From: Oceanospirillaceae bacterium ASP10-02a
Lineage (GTDB): Bacteria; Pseudomonadota; Gammaproteobacteria; Pseudomonadales; Balneatricaceae
Assembly: GCA_905182035.1 (NCBI GenBank)
Contig: CAJIZL010000020.1
Coordinates: forward strand, 1 to 55,643
Direction: 5' to 3'
Length of the DNA: 55,643 bases
The translations under genes and the position numbers were made by a program. The notes below the pieces were generated by a model. That model made no database searches, was not told the origin of the DNA, and saw nothing but the letters and a program-made list of their open reading frames with translations. Shown here one piece after another: positions 22,244 through 31,535 of this stretch; the stretch's first letter is position 1; every line of letters begins with the position of its first letter.

Positions 22244-22475
22244 TGAAGGACCTAAATGATAGGGCAAGATTCACCATTAGCACTTCGCTTGGGTGACTTA
22301 TTAACTTAATTTGTGTAATTATAACGTTTCTTCTAGGCTTTCAGATACTTAAAGGTTACAAAACGACACAAAAGGATGACTATTAAAGTTGCAACTAGTT
22401 AAATAATAAGTTGATAATGGAGTTTAGTGAAATAAGTGAAATAACCAAGCTATTTAAGAAGCACGGATTTATTGG

Positions 22476-23048
22476 ATGACAACTTCCAACTTGAATAAAA
22501 GCGCCAGCCTAACCAACTTCAGCCATATCAAAAATACTTTGACCATGCTGGGTATAACCATCGCTCAAATCCGTACCAGCTTAAGCGACAGCAACACCAA
22601 TGTTGATACCTTGAGTAGCACTTTTGCACAAATCGCCGACAACGTTCTCACCATCCATGATTCCGCCGTTTCTATTTCCTGTGTTGAACCAAAAGATCAA
22701 ATGGAACTGGAGCTAATTCAGGCAGCATCTTCCGCTGCAAAAGCTAAGGTTGGCCAAGCGGTTGTTGATTTTCAATTTTTCGATCGCCTAGATCAGCGCC
22801 TTAGCCACGTCATTAAAAGCCTAGACGACATGTCGGCTTTAATTCAAAATCCAGATCGCCTGCAAGACCCTATGGCATGGATGGAGCTGCAATCTAATCT
22901 GCACGACTCATATTCAATGGAATCTGAACGTTTAATGTTTGCGTCTATTATGGGTGGCTCTAGCATTGAAGAGGCCATTGCAATCTATCATGCCCACACG
23001 CCAGATAAAGCAGAAGAAACTGAAGCTGACGACGTTGAAATGTTCTAA
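22476..23048 (+). CDS. Hypothetical helical protein upstream of tatD
   Basis: A 190-residue predicted all-helical cytoplasmic protein. The central stretch AVVDFQFFDRLDQRLSHVIKSLDDM superficially resembles the LQFQD-type helix of CheZ-like proteins, but I would not assign a phosphatase function from this. The C-terminus is acidic (EETEADDVEMF). It overlaps the predicted tatD start by about 14 nt, implying coupled translation. No Shine-Dalgarno site is obvious at ATG 22476. Confidence 0.6.
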   Translation: MTTSNLNKSASLTNFSHIKNTLTMLGITIAQIRTSLSDSNTNVDTLSSTFAQIADNVLTIHDSAVSISCVEPKDQMELELIQAASSAAKAKVGQAVVDFQFFDRLDQRLSHVIKSLDDMSALIQNPDRLQDPMAWMELQSNLHDSYSMESERLMFASIMGGSSIEEAIAIYHAHTPDKAEETEADDVEMF

Positions 23049-23838
23049 CATCACCGATATCGGTGTCAATTTAACCAGTGATCGATTCACTAAAGACCTT
23101 GCAGATACCTTACAACGTGGTCTTGACGCTGGGGTTCACCGTCATATCATTACCGGCACCTCTGTACACACTAGCCAATACGCGCTTGAACTAAGTTTAG
23201 ATGACACTTTACCCTGTGAGCGCTATGCAACAGCTGGCTTCCACCCCCATAACGCTAGTGAAAACAACCCTGAATCTTGGCAACAGCTAGCCCAGCTTTG
23301 GCAACACCCCAAGGTAGTGGCTATTGGTGAAACTGGATTAGACTTTAACCGTAATTTTTCTACCCCAAAACAACAGCTCCATAGCTTTGAGCAGCATTTA
23401 CAAGCCGCCGTTGATCTGCAACTGCCACTGTTCTTACACGAACGCGATGCGGCAGATGAGTTTTTGCAACTCATTAGCCAATATCGGTCTGGCTTTAGTA
23501 AAGCTGTTGTACACTGCTTCACAGGCACCGAAGCGTTCCTTAAGCAGCTGCTAGACCTTGATATACATATTGGCATTACCGGATGGATTTGCGATGAACG
23601 TCGTGGAGAACACCTTCAAGGTGCTGTGAAGTGGATTCCTAACAACCGACTCATGTTAGAAACCGACTCCCCCTATCTTTTGCCTAGAGACATGCGCCCC
23701 AAACCAAAATCTAGCCGCAACGAGCCCGCTTATCTGCCTCACATTTTACAACGTGTGGCTCATTTTCGGGGCCAGAACGTAGCCGACCTTGCGCAGCAAA
23801 CTGAGGCTACAGTGAATGACTTTTTTAACTTCGGTTAG
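23035..23838 (+). CDS. tatD: TatD family metal-dependent DNase
   Basis: A 267-residue TIM-barrel hydrolase matching E. coli TatD proper (DIGVNLT, GFHPHNASE, AIGETGLDFNRNFSTP, CFTGTEAFLKQ, GITGWICDERRG, LETDSPYLLPRDMRPKP, RRNEPAYLP-like). Family members are 3'-5' exonucleases linked to DNA repair. Metal-binding His and Glu/Asp residues are intact. The frame is open further upstream, but homology begins at NITDIGV; the nearest plausible start is TTG 23035, overlapping the preceding gene by 14 nt. The tat export genes are not adjacent. Confidence 0.9.
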   Translation: MKCSNITDIGVNLTSDRFTKDLADTLQRGLDAGVHRHIITGTSVHTSQYALELSLDDTLPCERYATAGFHPHNASENNPESWQQLAQLWQHPKVVAIGETGLDFNRNFSTPKQQLHSFEQHLQAAVDLQLPLFLHERDAADEFLQLISQYRSGFSKAVVHCFTGTEAFLKQLLDLDIHIGITGWICDERRGEHLQGAVKWIPNNRLMLETDSPYLLPRDMRPKPKSSRNEPAYLPHILQRVAHFRGQNVADLAQQTEATVNDFFNFG

Positions 23839-24071
23839 AAGCTATTAACAGCAAGCTCATCAAACGGCCAACAAAGTACTTTTTGGCTCTCAGGGCAGCA
23901 CAAGACAGGAATTTTAACGCCATAAAGCTCTATCAGCTCATCGTTATCTGCGATATCAATCAACTCTACTTCCACTTGCGACAAATCTAAACAGTGAACA
24001 AGTAAAGCTTCGGCTAAGTCACACAAGTGACATCCAGATGTACCCAACAACTGCAGCTGGCGCTTAGGCAT
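23835..24071 (-). CDS. Small glutaredoxin-like protein
   Basis: A 78-residue thioredoxin-fold protein of the glutaredoxin-like (PF05768) type. The redox motif is CHLC in GTSGCHLCDLAEALL, and the cis-Pro is in YGVKIPVLCC. It lies 2 nt after the PuuR-like regulator on the same strand, so it is probably the last gene of a rmuC-regulator-grx transcript. Its 3' end overlaps that of tatD. Substrate unknown. Confidence 0.85.
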   Translation of the reverse strand: MPKRQLQLLGTSGCHLCDLAEALLVHCLDLSQVEVELIDIADNDELIELYGVKIPVLCCPESQKVLCWPFDELAVNSF

Positions 24072-24073
24072 GG

Positions 24074-24622
24074 TTATACACTAGCTGGGTTATTAGCACT
24101 AACCAAGACACAGGGCTGGTCGCCTACATTTCGGAAACGGTGGGGCTGGGAGCTGCTGAAGTAATAGCCATCGCCTACATGTAATATTTCCACCTGTTCC
24201 GACACGGTAACTTCCAAACAACCGCTAATCACAACGCCAGCCTCCTCGCCTTCATGCAGCAACATTTCCACACCTGTGTCTGCACCCGGCGGATAGGTTT
24301 CATGCAACAGGGACAAACTACGCGGGTCATGGTTGTAGCCCACCAAACGCATGGCAACTTTGCCTGAGCCCATGTCTGGCAATTCATTACTTTTGTAAAA
24401 AACCTGTTGTTGCACAGGCACTTCTTCAACAAAAAAAGCTTGCAGTGACATAGGCACACCATCCAACACTTTTTTTAAAGAGCTCACCGATGGGCTGACT
24501 CGATTCTGTTCAATCAGAGAAATGGTGCTATTGGTCACCCCTGCCCGTTTAGCCAATTCTCGCTGTGATAAGCCACGCTTTTTACGAACTACTTTAAGGC
24601 GGGCACCCACATCAAGGCTCAT
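24074..24622 (-). CDS. XRE-cupin transcriptional regulator, PuuR-like
   Basis: A 182-residue regulator with an N-terminal helix-turn-helix (about 5-60; GLSQRELAKRAGVTNSTISLIEQNRVSP) and a C-terminal cupin domain (GVEMLLHEGEEAGVVISGCLEVTV, PHRFRNVG). The architecture and many residues match E. coli PuuR, the repressor of putrescine catabolism, but no puu genes are here, so its ligand is open. ATG 24622 is preferred over 24652 because it begins the conserved domain; it overlaps the rmuC stop by 11 nt. Confidence 0.88.
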   Translation of the reverse strand: MSLDVGARLKVVRKKRGLSQRELAKRAGVTNSTISLIEQNRVSPSVSSLKKVLDGVPMSLQAFFVEEVPVQQQVFYKSNELPDMGSGKVAMRLVGYNHDPRSLSLLHETYPPGADTGVEMLLHEGEEAGVVISGCLEVTVSEQVEILHVGDGYYFSSSQPHRFRNVGDQPCVLVSANNPASV

Positions 24623-26009
24623 TGGCAGAGTCCTCTTCACTGGCCTGTTCAATCATCGCTTCTGGCAAGGCTTTTTTGGGTTGAATACCACCTAACTTAA
24701 CGATGCTTTGAGCACGATTAATAAGGTTGCCACGACCCGAAGATAAACGTTTATGGGCGGTGTCATAAGCATCTTGAGCACGGACAAGGTGGCTACCAAC
24801 GCTGTCCATAGAGGTTACAAAGTCGACCAATTTTTTATGCATTTCTTCAGCTTGGCGAGAGATTTCTTTTGCATTTTGACTTTGGTGTTCGTAGCGCCAA
24901 ATGTTATGAATGGTTCGCAACACCATTAACAAAGTTGCGGGGCTTACCAACATAATATTGCTTTTCATAGCACTAACAAATAAATCAGGATCTGCTTGAA
25001 GGGCGAGCATGTAGGCCGATTCTATAGGAATAAATAACAACACGTAGTCTAAACTAGACACACCTTCAGCACTTTCATAGGATTTACCGCTGAGGCCTTT
25101 AATGTGCCCTTTCACTGAAGCTAGGTGCTCAGCCAACGCAGCATTGCGCTCAGTGTCATCTTCTGCACTTTGATAACGCTCATAGGCGACCAAGGTGACT
25201 TTTGAATCCACCACTACGTCTTTATTTTCTGGCATGTGCACGACAACGTCTGGCTGCAAGCGTTTGCCATCAGTTTGAGTCAAGTTAACTTGACTGTGGT
25301 ATTCATGACCCTTGCGCAGGCCAGATTGTTCCAAAACTTGCTCCAATACCATTTCCCCCCAATTACCTTGGGCTTTATTGTCACCTTTAAGGGCTTTGGT
25401 AAGGTTAATGGCATCGCTACTGAGCTTGTTATTCAACTCTAACAAGCTATTAATTTGCTGTGTTAAGCCAGCTCGATCTCGTGCATCTTTATCATACACA
25501 TCATCAACTTTTTTGCGAAAATCACCTAGCTGCTGTTTTAAGGGGTTAAGTAAATGACCCAGTTGATCTTGATTTTGGCTAGAAAGCTGATTAGCTTGCT
25601 GTTTTAACGAAGACTCAGCAAATTGTTTAAGGTAGGTATCAAAGGTTTCTTGCGTCTGCTGTTGTTGCTGTAATTGCATTTGATGTGCATCTTGCTGTGC
25701 GTCGAGCTTAGTTTGTAAACTCGCATTTGTTGCTGCTGCCTGGCTTAACTGTGCCTGCAGTTGAACGTGCTGCTGTTGAGACTCTTGCAGTTGGTTTTGC
25801 AAGGATATTGACTGGTCTTGAACTTGTTCCAGCTTAACTTCAAGCTGTGCTAAAGCCAGTTGCTGGCCAAGGGACTTCTCTGCCGCAGCTTCTTTTAAAC
25901 CACTGCTTAACTCATTGGCTACATCGTCACCAACACCACGGCGGCTCGCAAAGTAAATAGTAGCCAGCGTCATCACACCAGCAAAAGCCCACAGCATATA
26001 ATCTAACAT
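24612..26009 (-). CDS. rmuC: DNA recombination protein RmuC
   Basis: A 465-residue protein with an N-terminal transmembrane helix (about 4-21), a long Gln-rich coiled coil (about 45-200), and a C-terminal RmuC nuclease-like domain (GNWGEMVLEQVLEQSGL, PDVVVHMPENKDVVVDSKVTLVAYERY, LFIPIESAY, SPATLLMVLRTI). The PD-(D/E)XK-like acidic/Lys cluster DVVVDSKV is intact. RmuC limits inversions at short inverted repeats. It starts 4 nt after the small membrane protein gene upstream. Confidence 0.94.
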   Translation of the reverse strand: MLDYMLWAFAGVMTLATIYFASRRGVGDDVANELSSGLKEAAAEKSLGQQLALAQLEVKLEQVQDQSISLQNQLQESQQQHVQLQAQLSQAAATNASLQTKLDAQQDAHQMQLQQQQQTQETFDTYLKQFAESSLKQQANQLSSQNQDQLGHLLNPLKQQLGDFRKKVDDVYDKDARDRAGLTQQINSLLELNNKLSSDAINLTKALKGDNKAQGNWGEMVLEQVLEQSGLRKGHEYHSQVNLTQTDGKRLQPDVVVHMPENKDVVVDSKVTLVAYERYQSAEDDTERNAALAEHLASVKGHIKGLSGKSYESAEGVSSLDYVLLFIPIESAYMLALQADPDLFVSAMKSNIMLVSPATLLMVLRTIHNIWRYEHQSQNAKEISRQAEEMHKKLVDFVTSMDSVGSHLVRAQDAYDTAHKRLSSGRGNLINRAQSIVKLGGIQPKKALPEAMIEQASEEDSANEP

Positions 26010-26013
26010 CTCT

Positions 26014-26403
26014 TTAAGCCATCCAGCCTTGCACCATGGGCACCAGTCCCATCAGAGCAAAAAGGCTGTATACCAAGCTGCCAAGCTTTGGCTTAAGCAT
26101 ACGACGCAGGAATATATAGTAAATAGCAGGAAAGCTCACTACCAAAAAGCTCACGGGAATCCACCAAGCAAAGTTCTGGCCACCATAAACTAAACTAGTA
26201 ATGAGCAAGATTACTGCTAAATTTCCAGCTGCTAGATAAATCACTGGCACCTCGACCTTAGTCTCGATATTAGCCTCGCTGTTATCAGCCACATCAAGCG
26301 CGTGCTGGTTGTGAGTTAAAACGTCATGGCTAACTTGGCGCGCGCTAAGCGCGGCACCCATGGCAAAAGCACCAGTGAGAGTAAAAATATAGATGGGTTC
26401 CAT
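26014..26403 (-). CDS. Small inner-membrane protein upstream of rmuC
   Basis: A protein of about 129 residues with an N-terminal hydrophobic segment and two or three more helices (VIYLAAGNLAVILLITSLVYG, WIPVSFLVVSFPAIYYIFL, LVYSLFALMGLVPMV). No family recognised. I chose ATG 26403 because GGAAAG lies 6 nt upstream; ATG 26409 would touch that site. It is followed by rmuC after 4 nt, so co-transcription is likely. Confidence 0.65.
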   Translation of the reverse strand: MEPIYIFTLTGAFAMGAALSARQVSHDVLTHNQHALDVADNSEANIETKVEVPVIYLAAGNLAVILLITSLVYGGQNFAWWIPVSFLVVSFPAIYYIFLRRMLKPKLGSLVYSLFALMGLVPMVQGWMA

Positions 26404-26448
26404 GTGCATCTTTCCATGTAAATAAGGTCAGGTACAATGGTAACAAAA

Positions 26449-27081
26449 TTAATGCAGCGCTTCACCCAACACGGGACGTTTTGGCCGTAGCAAATCAAAT
26501 TGTTGGCGCAACTCAACTAGTGGCTTAAGTCCGTGATCTAGGGGGTCTTCTGGCAAATCTAACCAGTTAACGCTGTGAATGCGAGTCATGAGGTCATATT
26601 CCCCAACGATTGCGTCTAAAAACATAAGCGCCGCATCGGTTTGAGGGGCATCCTCAAGTATTGGTAGATCTTCTAGGTATAAATCTAAATGTAGCTCTTC
26701 GCCTATATTGCGTAAACCAAAGAACAAGTCATCCAACTCTAGTACTGCATCACCAATTTCTATGGCTTCTGGAATGTGTTCTACCCGTGGATTAAAAGCC
26801 AGCACCTTAATGTGATTTATTTCAGGCGCCGCAGCTACCAGAAATAAAACTGTATCAATACTCTGACTATACCCATCGCAACCAAACACAAGTTCAATGC
26901 CTGTTCCAGCTTCATCACGGGCACAAAATACCGTGAGATGAGGATCTATATCCGATAGCTGATCCTGCACTTCTTCGAGTAACTCTTGCGCCAATACAGA
27001 TTCTTCATCCACTAAACTACGAAGCTGATCTGCGTTGTCGCCCACGAGTTGCCAAAAGTTTTGTATGGGGGAGTTATTCAT
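26449..27081 (-). CDS. Hypothetical acidic protein
   Basis: A 210-residue strongly acidic soluble protein (for example LYLEDLPILEDAPQTDAALMF). There is no signal peptide and no recognised domain; it has a regular alpha/beta pattern (LTVFCARDEAGTGIELVFG, HIKVLAFNPRV). It lies between rpsA and the rmuC cluster on the same strand, but a strong terminator separates it from rpsA, so it is probably read from its own promoter or with the genes downstream. Confidence 0.6.
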   Translation of the reverse strand: MNNSPIQNFWQLVGDNADQLRSLVDEESVLAQELLEEVQDQLSDIDPHLTVFCARDEAGTGIELVFGCDGYSQSIDTVLFLVAAAPEINHIKVLAFNPRVEHIPEAIEIGDAVLELDDLFFGLRNIGEELHLDLYLEDLPILEDAPQTDAALMFLDAIVGEYDLMTRIHSVNWLDLPEDPLDHGLKPLVELRQQFDLLRPKRPVLGEALH

Positions 27082-27161
27082 AACAATTCTTCAAATACTG
27101 AAACACGCCGTTGTTTGGCAGCCATGCCATCACGGCAGACTTACATCCTACACATAACGTA

Positions 27162-27190
27162 AAAGGGAGTGCCGAAGCACTCCCTTTTTA
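27162..27190 (-). terminator. rpsA terminator
   Basis: On the minus strand a 9-bp stem AGGGAGTGC/GCACTCCCT closed by a TTCG tetraloop and followed by TTTTA. It lies 20 nt past the rpsA stop. CUUCGG-type loops are typical of very stable terminator hairpins. Confidence 0.93.
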
Positions 27191-27209
27191 AAGTGCAGGT
27201 TTTAGCAGC

Positions 27210-28886
27210 TTATTGCTTGCCCATCTGCGCCTTGATCAAGTCACCAATGGTAGTAGGACCATCAGCAGGCACTTCCATATCACGAACATCTCGGACAGCT
27301 TGTTTCTCCTCTGCTACGTCCTTGGCCTTGATGGACAAGTTGATAGAACGGTTACGACGATCAACAGCCACGATCTTAGCTTCAACACTGTCACCAACCT
27401 TAAGCTCGTTACGTGCGTCTTCAATACGATCAATGCTGATTTCAGAAGCTTTAAGTACTGCATCGATGCCTTCAGCAAGCTCAATTACAGCTTCCTTAGC
27501 TTCAACAGATTTAACAGTACCGTTAACTATAGTGCCACGGTCGTTAGCTGCAACGTACTCGCCAAATGGATCGTTTTCTTGCTGCTTGATACCAAGAGAG
27601 ATACGCTCTTTCTCAGAATCTACCGACAAGATAACGGCACTCACTTCGTCGCCCTTCTTGTAGTCACGCAGAGCGGCTTCGCCTTCTACTTCCCAAGAGA
27701 TGTCAGACATATGCACTAAGCCATCTAGGTCGCCTTCTAGGCCAACAAAGATACCGAAATCAGTGATGGTCTTGATGTTACCAACAACCTTGTCACCAGC
27801 TGCGTACTTCTCAGCGAATTCAGCCCATGGGTTGCCCACACATTGCTTAATGCCTAGAGAAATACGACGGCGCTCTTGGTCTACGTCCAAGATCATTACT
27901 TCCATAGCGTCGCCAACGTTAACGACTTTAGATGGGTGGATATTCTTGTTCGTCCAAGACATTTCAGAAACGTGTACTAAACCTTCAACGCCGTCTTCTA
28001 TAGAAGCAAAGCAACCGTAGTCAGTTAAGTTAGTTACGGTAGCTTGAACGCGATGCCCATTAGGGTAACGTGCCTTGATAGACGCCCATGGATCTTCTTG
28101 CAGTTGCTTAAGGCCCAAAGATAAACGACCGCTGTCCTTATCAAACTTGATAACTCGAACAGTGATTTCGTCACCTGGGTTCAACATGTCACTTGGGTGT
28201 GCAATACGCTTCCAAGCCATGTCGGTAATGTGTAGTAAGCCGTCGACGCCACCTAGGTCTACGAAAGCACCATAGTTGGTTAGGTTCTTAACGTAACCCT
28301 TAACGTCCATGCCTTCTTCAATGCTAGCCAACAATTCGTCACGCTGTGCGCTGTTCGCTTCTTGCATTACTGCGCGGCGTGATACCACCACGTTGTTGCG
28401 CTTTTGATCCAGCTTAATAAGCTTGAATTCAAGTTCCTGGCCTTCCAAGTGGTCAACGTCACGAACAGGACGAACGTCTACCAAGGAACCAGGTAAGAAA
28501 CCCTGGATATTGTTGATGGCAACAGTAAAGCCACCCTTAACCTTGCCGTTGATCACGCCAGTGATGGTCGCTTCTTCGTCAAAGGCAGTCTGCAATACAT
28601 CCCACGCTTCGGAACGCTTGGCCTTTTCACGTGAAAGTTTAGTCTCGCCAATGCCATCATCAACACTTTCAAGAGACACTTTAATTTGATCGCCTATCTT
28701 CACTTCTATTTCACGAGAATCGTTATAGAATTCTTCAATAGGAATGATAGCTTCAGACTTAAGGCCTGCGTGTACTGTTACCCAGTCGCCGTCGATGTCT
28801 AATACGGTGCCCATAACAACAGCACCAGGACGCATTTCAACAGCAATTATGGATTCTTCAAATAGATCTGCAAAGCTTTCGCTCAT
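27210..28886 (-). CDS. rpsA: 30S ribosomal protein S1
   Basis: A 558-residue protein with six S1 (OB-fold) repeats; two ribosome-binding repeats near the N-terminus and four RNA-binding ones (repeated pattern G-x-V-x-x-x-x-x-Y-G-x-F-V-x-x-x-G-V-x-G-L-H, as in [35 protein letters not shown] and [18 protein letters not shown]). It unfolds and docks mRNAs on the 30S subunit. Length equals the E. coli protein. The usual neighbours cmk (upstream) and ihfB (downstream) are missing; a diverging EAL gene and a terminator take their places. Confidence 0.97.
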   Translation of the reverse strand: MSESFADLFEESIIAVEMRPGAVVMGTVLDIDGDWVTVHAGLKSEAIIPIEEFYNDSREIEVKIGDQIKVSLESVDDGIGETKLSREKAKRSEAWDVLQTAFDEEATITGVINGKVKGGFTVAINNIQGFLPGSLVDVRPVRDVDHLEGQELEFKLIKLDQKRNNVVVSRRAVMQEANSAQRDELLASIEEGMDVKGYVKNLTNYGAFVDLGGVDGLLHITDMAWKRIAHPSDMLNPGDEITVRVIKFDKDSGRLSLGLKQLQEDPWASIKARYPNGHRVQATVTNLTDYGCFASIEDGVEGLVHVSEMSWTNKNIHPSKVVNVGDAMEVMILDVDQERRRISLGIKQCVGNPWAEFAEKYAAGDKVVGNIKTITDFGIFVGLEGDLDGLVHMSDISWEVEGEAALRDYKKGDEVSAVILSVDSEKERISLGIKQQENDPFGEYVAANDRGTIVNGTVKSVEAKEAVIELAEGIDAVLKASEISIDRIEDARNELKVGDSVEAKIVAVDRRNRSINLSIKAKDVAEEKQAVRDVRDMEVPADGPTTIGDLIKAQMGKQ

Positions 28887-29034
28887 GTTTTATACCAGAC
28901 GTTGTGCAAGTCGAAAGTGCTCGCGGAACAACGCTCGTTTAGCCTGAAGGTCAGCTGCAACAGGGAAGTTAAATGGACGCGATGTGCCAGGAACTGACGC
29001 CTAAAATGGCACTAACGAATTTTGCGCGCGCGGT

Positions 29035-29063
29035 ATTGTACACCGCAGCTTGATTTACATCAA
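29035..29063 (-). promoter_or_regulatory. Predicted rpsA promoter
   Basis: On the minus strand TTGATG (29063-29058), a 17-bp spacer, then TACAAT (29040-29035), followed by a run of alternating G and C. The GC-rich discriminator resembles stringently controlled promoters. The -35 element lies inside an FNR-type palindrome. The leader to the ATG would be about 140 nt, long enough for autoregulation of S1. Confidence 0.6.
29050..29063. promoter_or_regulatory. Perfect FNR/Anr-type box
   Basis: The 14-mer matches TTGATNNNNATCAA exactly (centre TTAC). It lies between the divergent rpsA and EAL genes, 164 nt from the former and about 176 nt from the latter, overlapping the predicted rpsA -35. Whether an FNR-family protein uses it cannot be told from sequence. 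Confidence 0.5.
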
Positions 29064-29239
29064 TACTAGGGGACATTAGATTGTAACGCTTACGCAACAC
29101 CTACACTAAATTGAGGTTATAAGGTTTAAACGTTAATAATACGACAGCCTATTTGTATAAAAATGATCATTAGATAAGTGCTAATATACTGTTATTAGGC
29201 GTTATATAGCGCTTCTTCCAAACCGTTATATGTGTGTAT

Positions 29240-30364
29240 ATGAGCATGATTAAAACCATATCCATCACCCTTACTATTGTGGGCATTGTATTGTTGGCTC
29301 AAGCACTGAAGCCTGCCTACATCATTTGCAAACGAGAGCTAAACTGGGGCTGGGGTTCACTTGTTATCCTCATCAGCCTGTTTATTCTTGGCTATTTAAT
29401 TTTGGCTACAGCACTCTATCAATCAACCAACGCAGATGTGTTTGACCTAGTAGTAGCGAGCATTCTCTTTGGCGGTAGTATTTTTGTAGCATTGGTAATG
29501 AAATTTAGTTTACGCAGTATCAATCAAATTAGAGACATCACCCGCCAAGAGCATCACCACGCCCTGCTAAACGAGCGCAACCGCGAACTGTTAGCGCGTT
29601 TACCCAGCGCCGTAGCTGAACAAGAATTTGAGCTTCATTATCAACCGCTGATGGCTACTCAAAACAACACCATAGAGGGTGTCGAATGTTTAATACGTTG
29701 GCCACACACTGACGGCAGTGCCACGGCAACCTCCGACTTCATAAAGCTGGCAGAACAGACTGATGTAATTGTTGAAATTACTCGTTGGGTGATCCGCACC
29801 AGCTTACAACAACTCGGCCAATGGCACTTATCAGGCCACAAACTAACGCTGCAAATAAATATATCAACACGTGACTTAGCAGTTGAATTAGTTAACTACG
29901 TTGAGCAACATATACAGAAAAATCGCATAAACCCCAGCTACTTAACCCTAGAAATCACTGAAAATTTAGTCATTAGCAACCAAGTCAACGCCTCTAAAAT
30001 TTTACAGCAGCTTAGAGAATTAGGAATTGGTATCAGCTTAGATGATTTTGGCACTGGCTACTCCTCAATGACTCTACTCAATCAGCTACCGCTGAGCCAG
30101 ATTAAAATTGACCGCTCTTTTGTGCATGGTATGGAACACAACAAAAAGCACATGGCCATTGTTAAATCAACGTTAGATTTAGGTAAAACTATGGGCCTTG
30201 AAGTGGTTGCAGAAGGTGTTGAGAATGCCCAACAGGCACAGCTACTTAAAGAGATGGACTGCCCACTGATTCAAGGGTATTACTTGGCAAAACCAATGTC
30301 TGTCACTAAGCTTGAACAATGGCTACAACACAACAAGCACATTACCACGGCTGCGGCGAATTAA
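29240..30364 (+). CDS. Membrane-anchored EAL-domain c-di-GMP phosphodiesterase
   Basis: A protein of about 374 residues with three N-terminal hydrophobic segments (about 1-95) and a C-terminal EAL domain (about 115-365). The signature Glu is present, as ECL rather than EAL (IEGVECLIRW). The other key residues are visible: QINIS (Asn), LEITE (Glu), DDFGTGYSS (Asp-Asp), IKIDRSF (Lys) and VAEGVEN (Glu). There is no GGDEF domain. This predicts active hydrolysis of c-di-GMP at the inner membrane. Starts at GTG 29234, ATG 29240 or ATG 29246 are all possible. Confidence 0.9.
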   Translation: MSMIKTISITLTIVGIVLLAQALKPAYIICKRELNWGWGSLVILISLFILGYLILATALYQSTNADVFDLVVASILFGGSIFVALVMKFSLRSINQIRDITRQEHHHALLNERNRELLARLPSAVAEQEFELHYQPLMATQNNTIEGVECLIRWPHTDGSATATSDFIKLAEQTDVIVEITRWVIRTSLQQLGQWHLSGHKLTLQINISTRDLAVELVNYVEQHIQKNRINPSYLTLEITENLVISNQVNASKILQQLRELGIGISLDDFGTGYSSMTLLNQLPLSQIKIDRSFVHGMEHNKKHMAIVKSTLDLGKTMGLEVVAEGVENAQQAQLLKEMDCPLIQGYYLAKPMSVTKLEQWLQHNKHITTAAAN

Positions 30365-30417
30365 TTAACGGCAGCGCTTATACTTGCAGGCGGTCGTGGG
30401 CTAGTATTAAATTACTT

Positions 30418-30437
30418 TTTAATGGTGGACCATTAAA
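30418..30437. promoter_or_regulatory. Perfect 9-bp inverted repeat upstream of the DUF1800 gene
   Basis: TTTAATGGT-GG-ACCATTAAA lies 55 nt before ATG 30492. It is not followed by a T run, so it reads as a regulator site rather than a terminator. Confidence 0.4.
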
Positions 30438-30491
30438 CTAGCAGTTTCAAACTGATATAGTGCCACTAACCTAACATACAGAGGTAAAGAG

Positions 30492-31490
30492 ATGGAGAAT
30501 ACAGCCGATTGGATTAGTCGCAGGGCCGGTTTTGGCTTTCGCTTAAGTGAAGACCCCATCAGTGAAAAACAATGGTTCACTAATGCTAGAAACTCCGTCG
30601 AAAACAGTAAAAGTTACATCTCCAACAATCGCATCAAGCCTCTCTTAAAGTCCATAAAACGTGGACTCAAAGATGAAGAGCGCAAAATATACTCAGGTAT
30701 TACATTAAACCAAACTGCAGCTATTGTTTATCGAAATCAATTGGAGAAAGAAGAAAAACGTGCGGAAAAAGCACAAGAAGACCCTGATCGTGTCTACACT
30801 TTAAAAGCAAGAAGGCCAATATGGTTGTCAGCAATACGAAGGGCTGACCTGTGCCTGAACACTAAAGAAGATTTTGCCAACAGGCTGTGGCTGTTCTGGC
30901 TAAACTACTTTACCGTGTCACAGGCGAACAGCAACGGGCCTTGCATACCTCACTTTCATGAAATGATCAGAAAGAATATGTTTGGCAACATGTCAGGCCT
31001 TGTTTTTAAAGTCATTTCCCATTCGGCCATGATTTTGTATTTGGATAATAACAACTCTACCGGAGAAAATTCAAAAGCTCGCAAAGAAAAATGGACGACC
31101 GATGGCACTAATGAGAACTTGGCCCGTGAGACGCTAGAGCTATACACAGTGACCCCAGGTAATGGCTACACCCAAGACGATGTGAATGGCATGACCAACA
31201 TCCTCACGGGCTGGAAGGTAAAAAGTTGGGATAATGTATATAAGGCTCAATTTGTGAACGATTATCACGAGCCAGGCACTCACAAAGTGTTAGGCAAGAA
31301 GTACAAGAGTACAAAAAAAGGAACCCGTCAGTTAAAGGATGTGGTTGAGGACCTTACCGCACTAGAAGACACGGCGAGGGATGTTTATGGTGATGTCATA
31401 CATCACGCATTTAATATATCAAAACAAAAGATCAAAGAAAGTGTTTTTCCAGGGACACAGCAAAACTTAAATTTGGATATATGGGGATAA
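30492..31490 (+). pseudogene. DUF1800 family protein, C-terminally truncated
   Basis: 332 residues with recognisable DUF1800 landmarks: ISRRAGFGFR at the start, LWLFWLNYFTVSQANS, ILYLDNNNSTGENS, NENLARETLELYTV and NGYTQDDVNGMTNILTGW. Family members are usually about 450-600 residues; here the part after the ...VLGKKYKS region degrades into unrelated sequence and stops, so the C-terminal third is missing. I found no simple frameshift that restores it. The usual DUF1501 partner gene is also absent. It may be a decayed copy or a shortened variant; GAGG precedes ATG 30492, so it may still be translated. Confidence 0.65.
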
Positions 31491-31535
31491 TGCATGTACC
31501 ATTTGCATGTAACTCATTAAGGAGGATTTAATTAC

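Noticed and set aside
27169..28020. Several plus-strand ORFs across rpsA
   Set aside because: They are antisense to the conserved S1 repeats and overlap one another in different frames.
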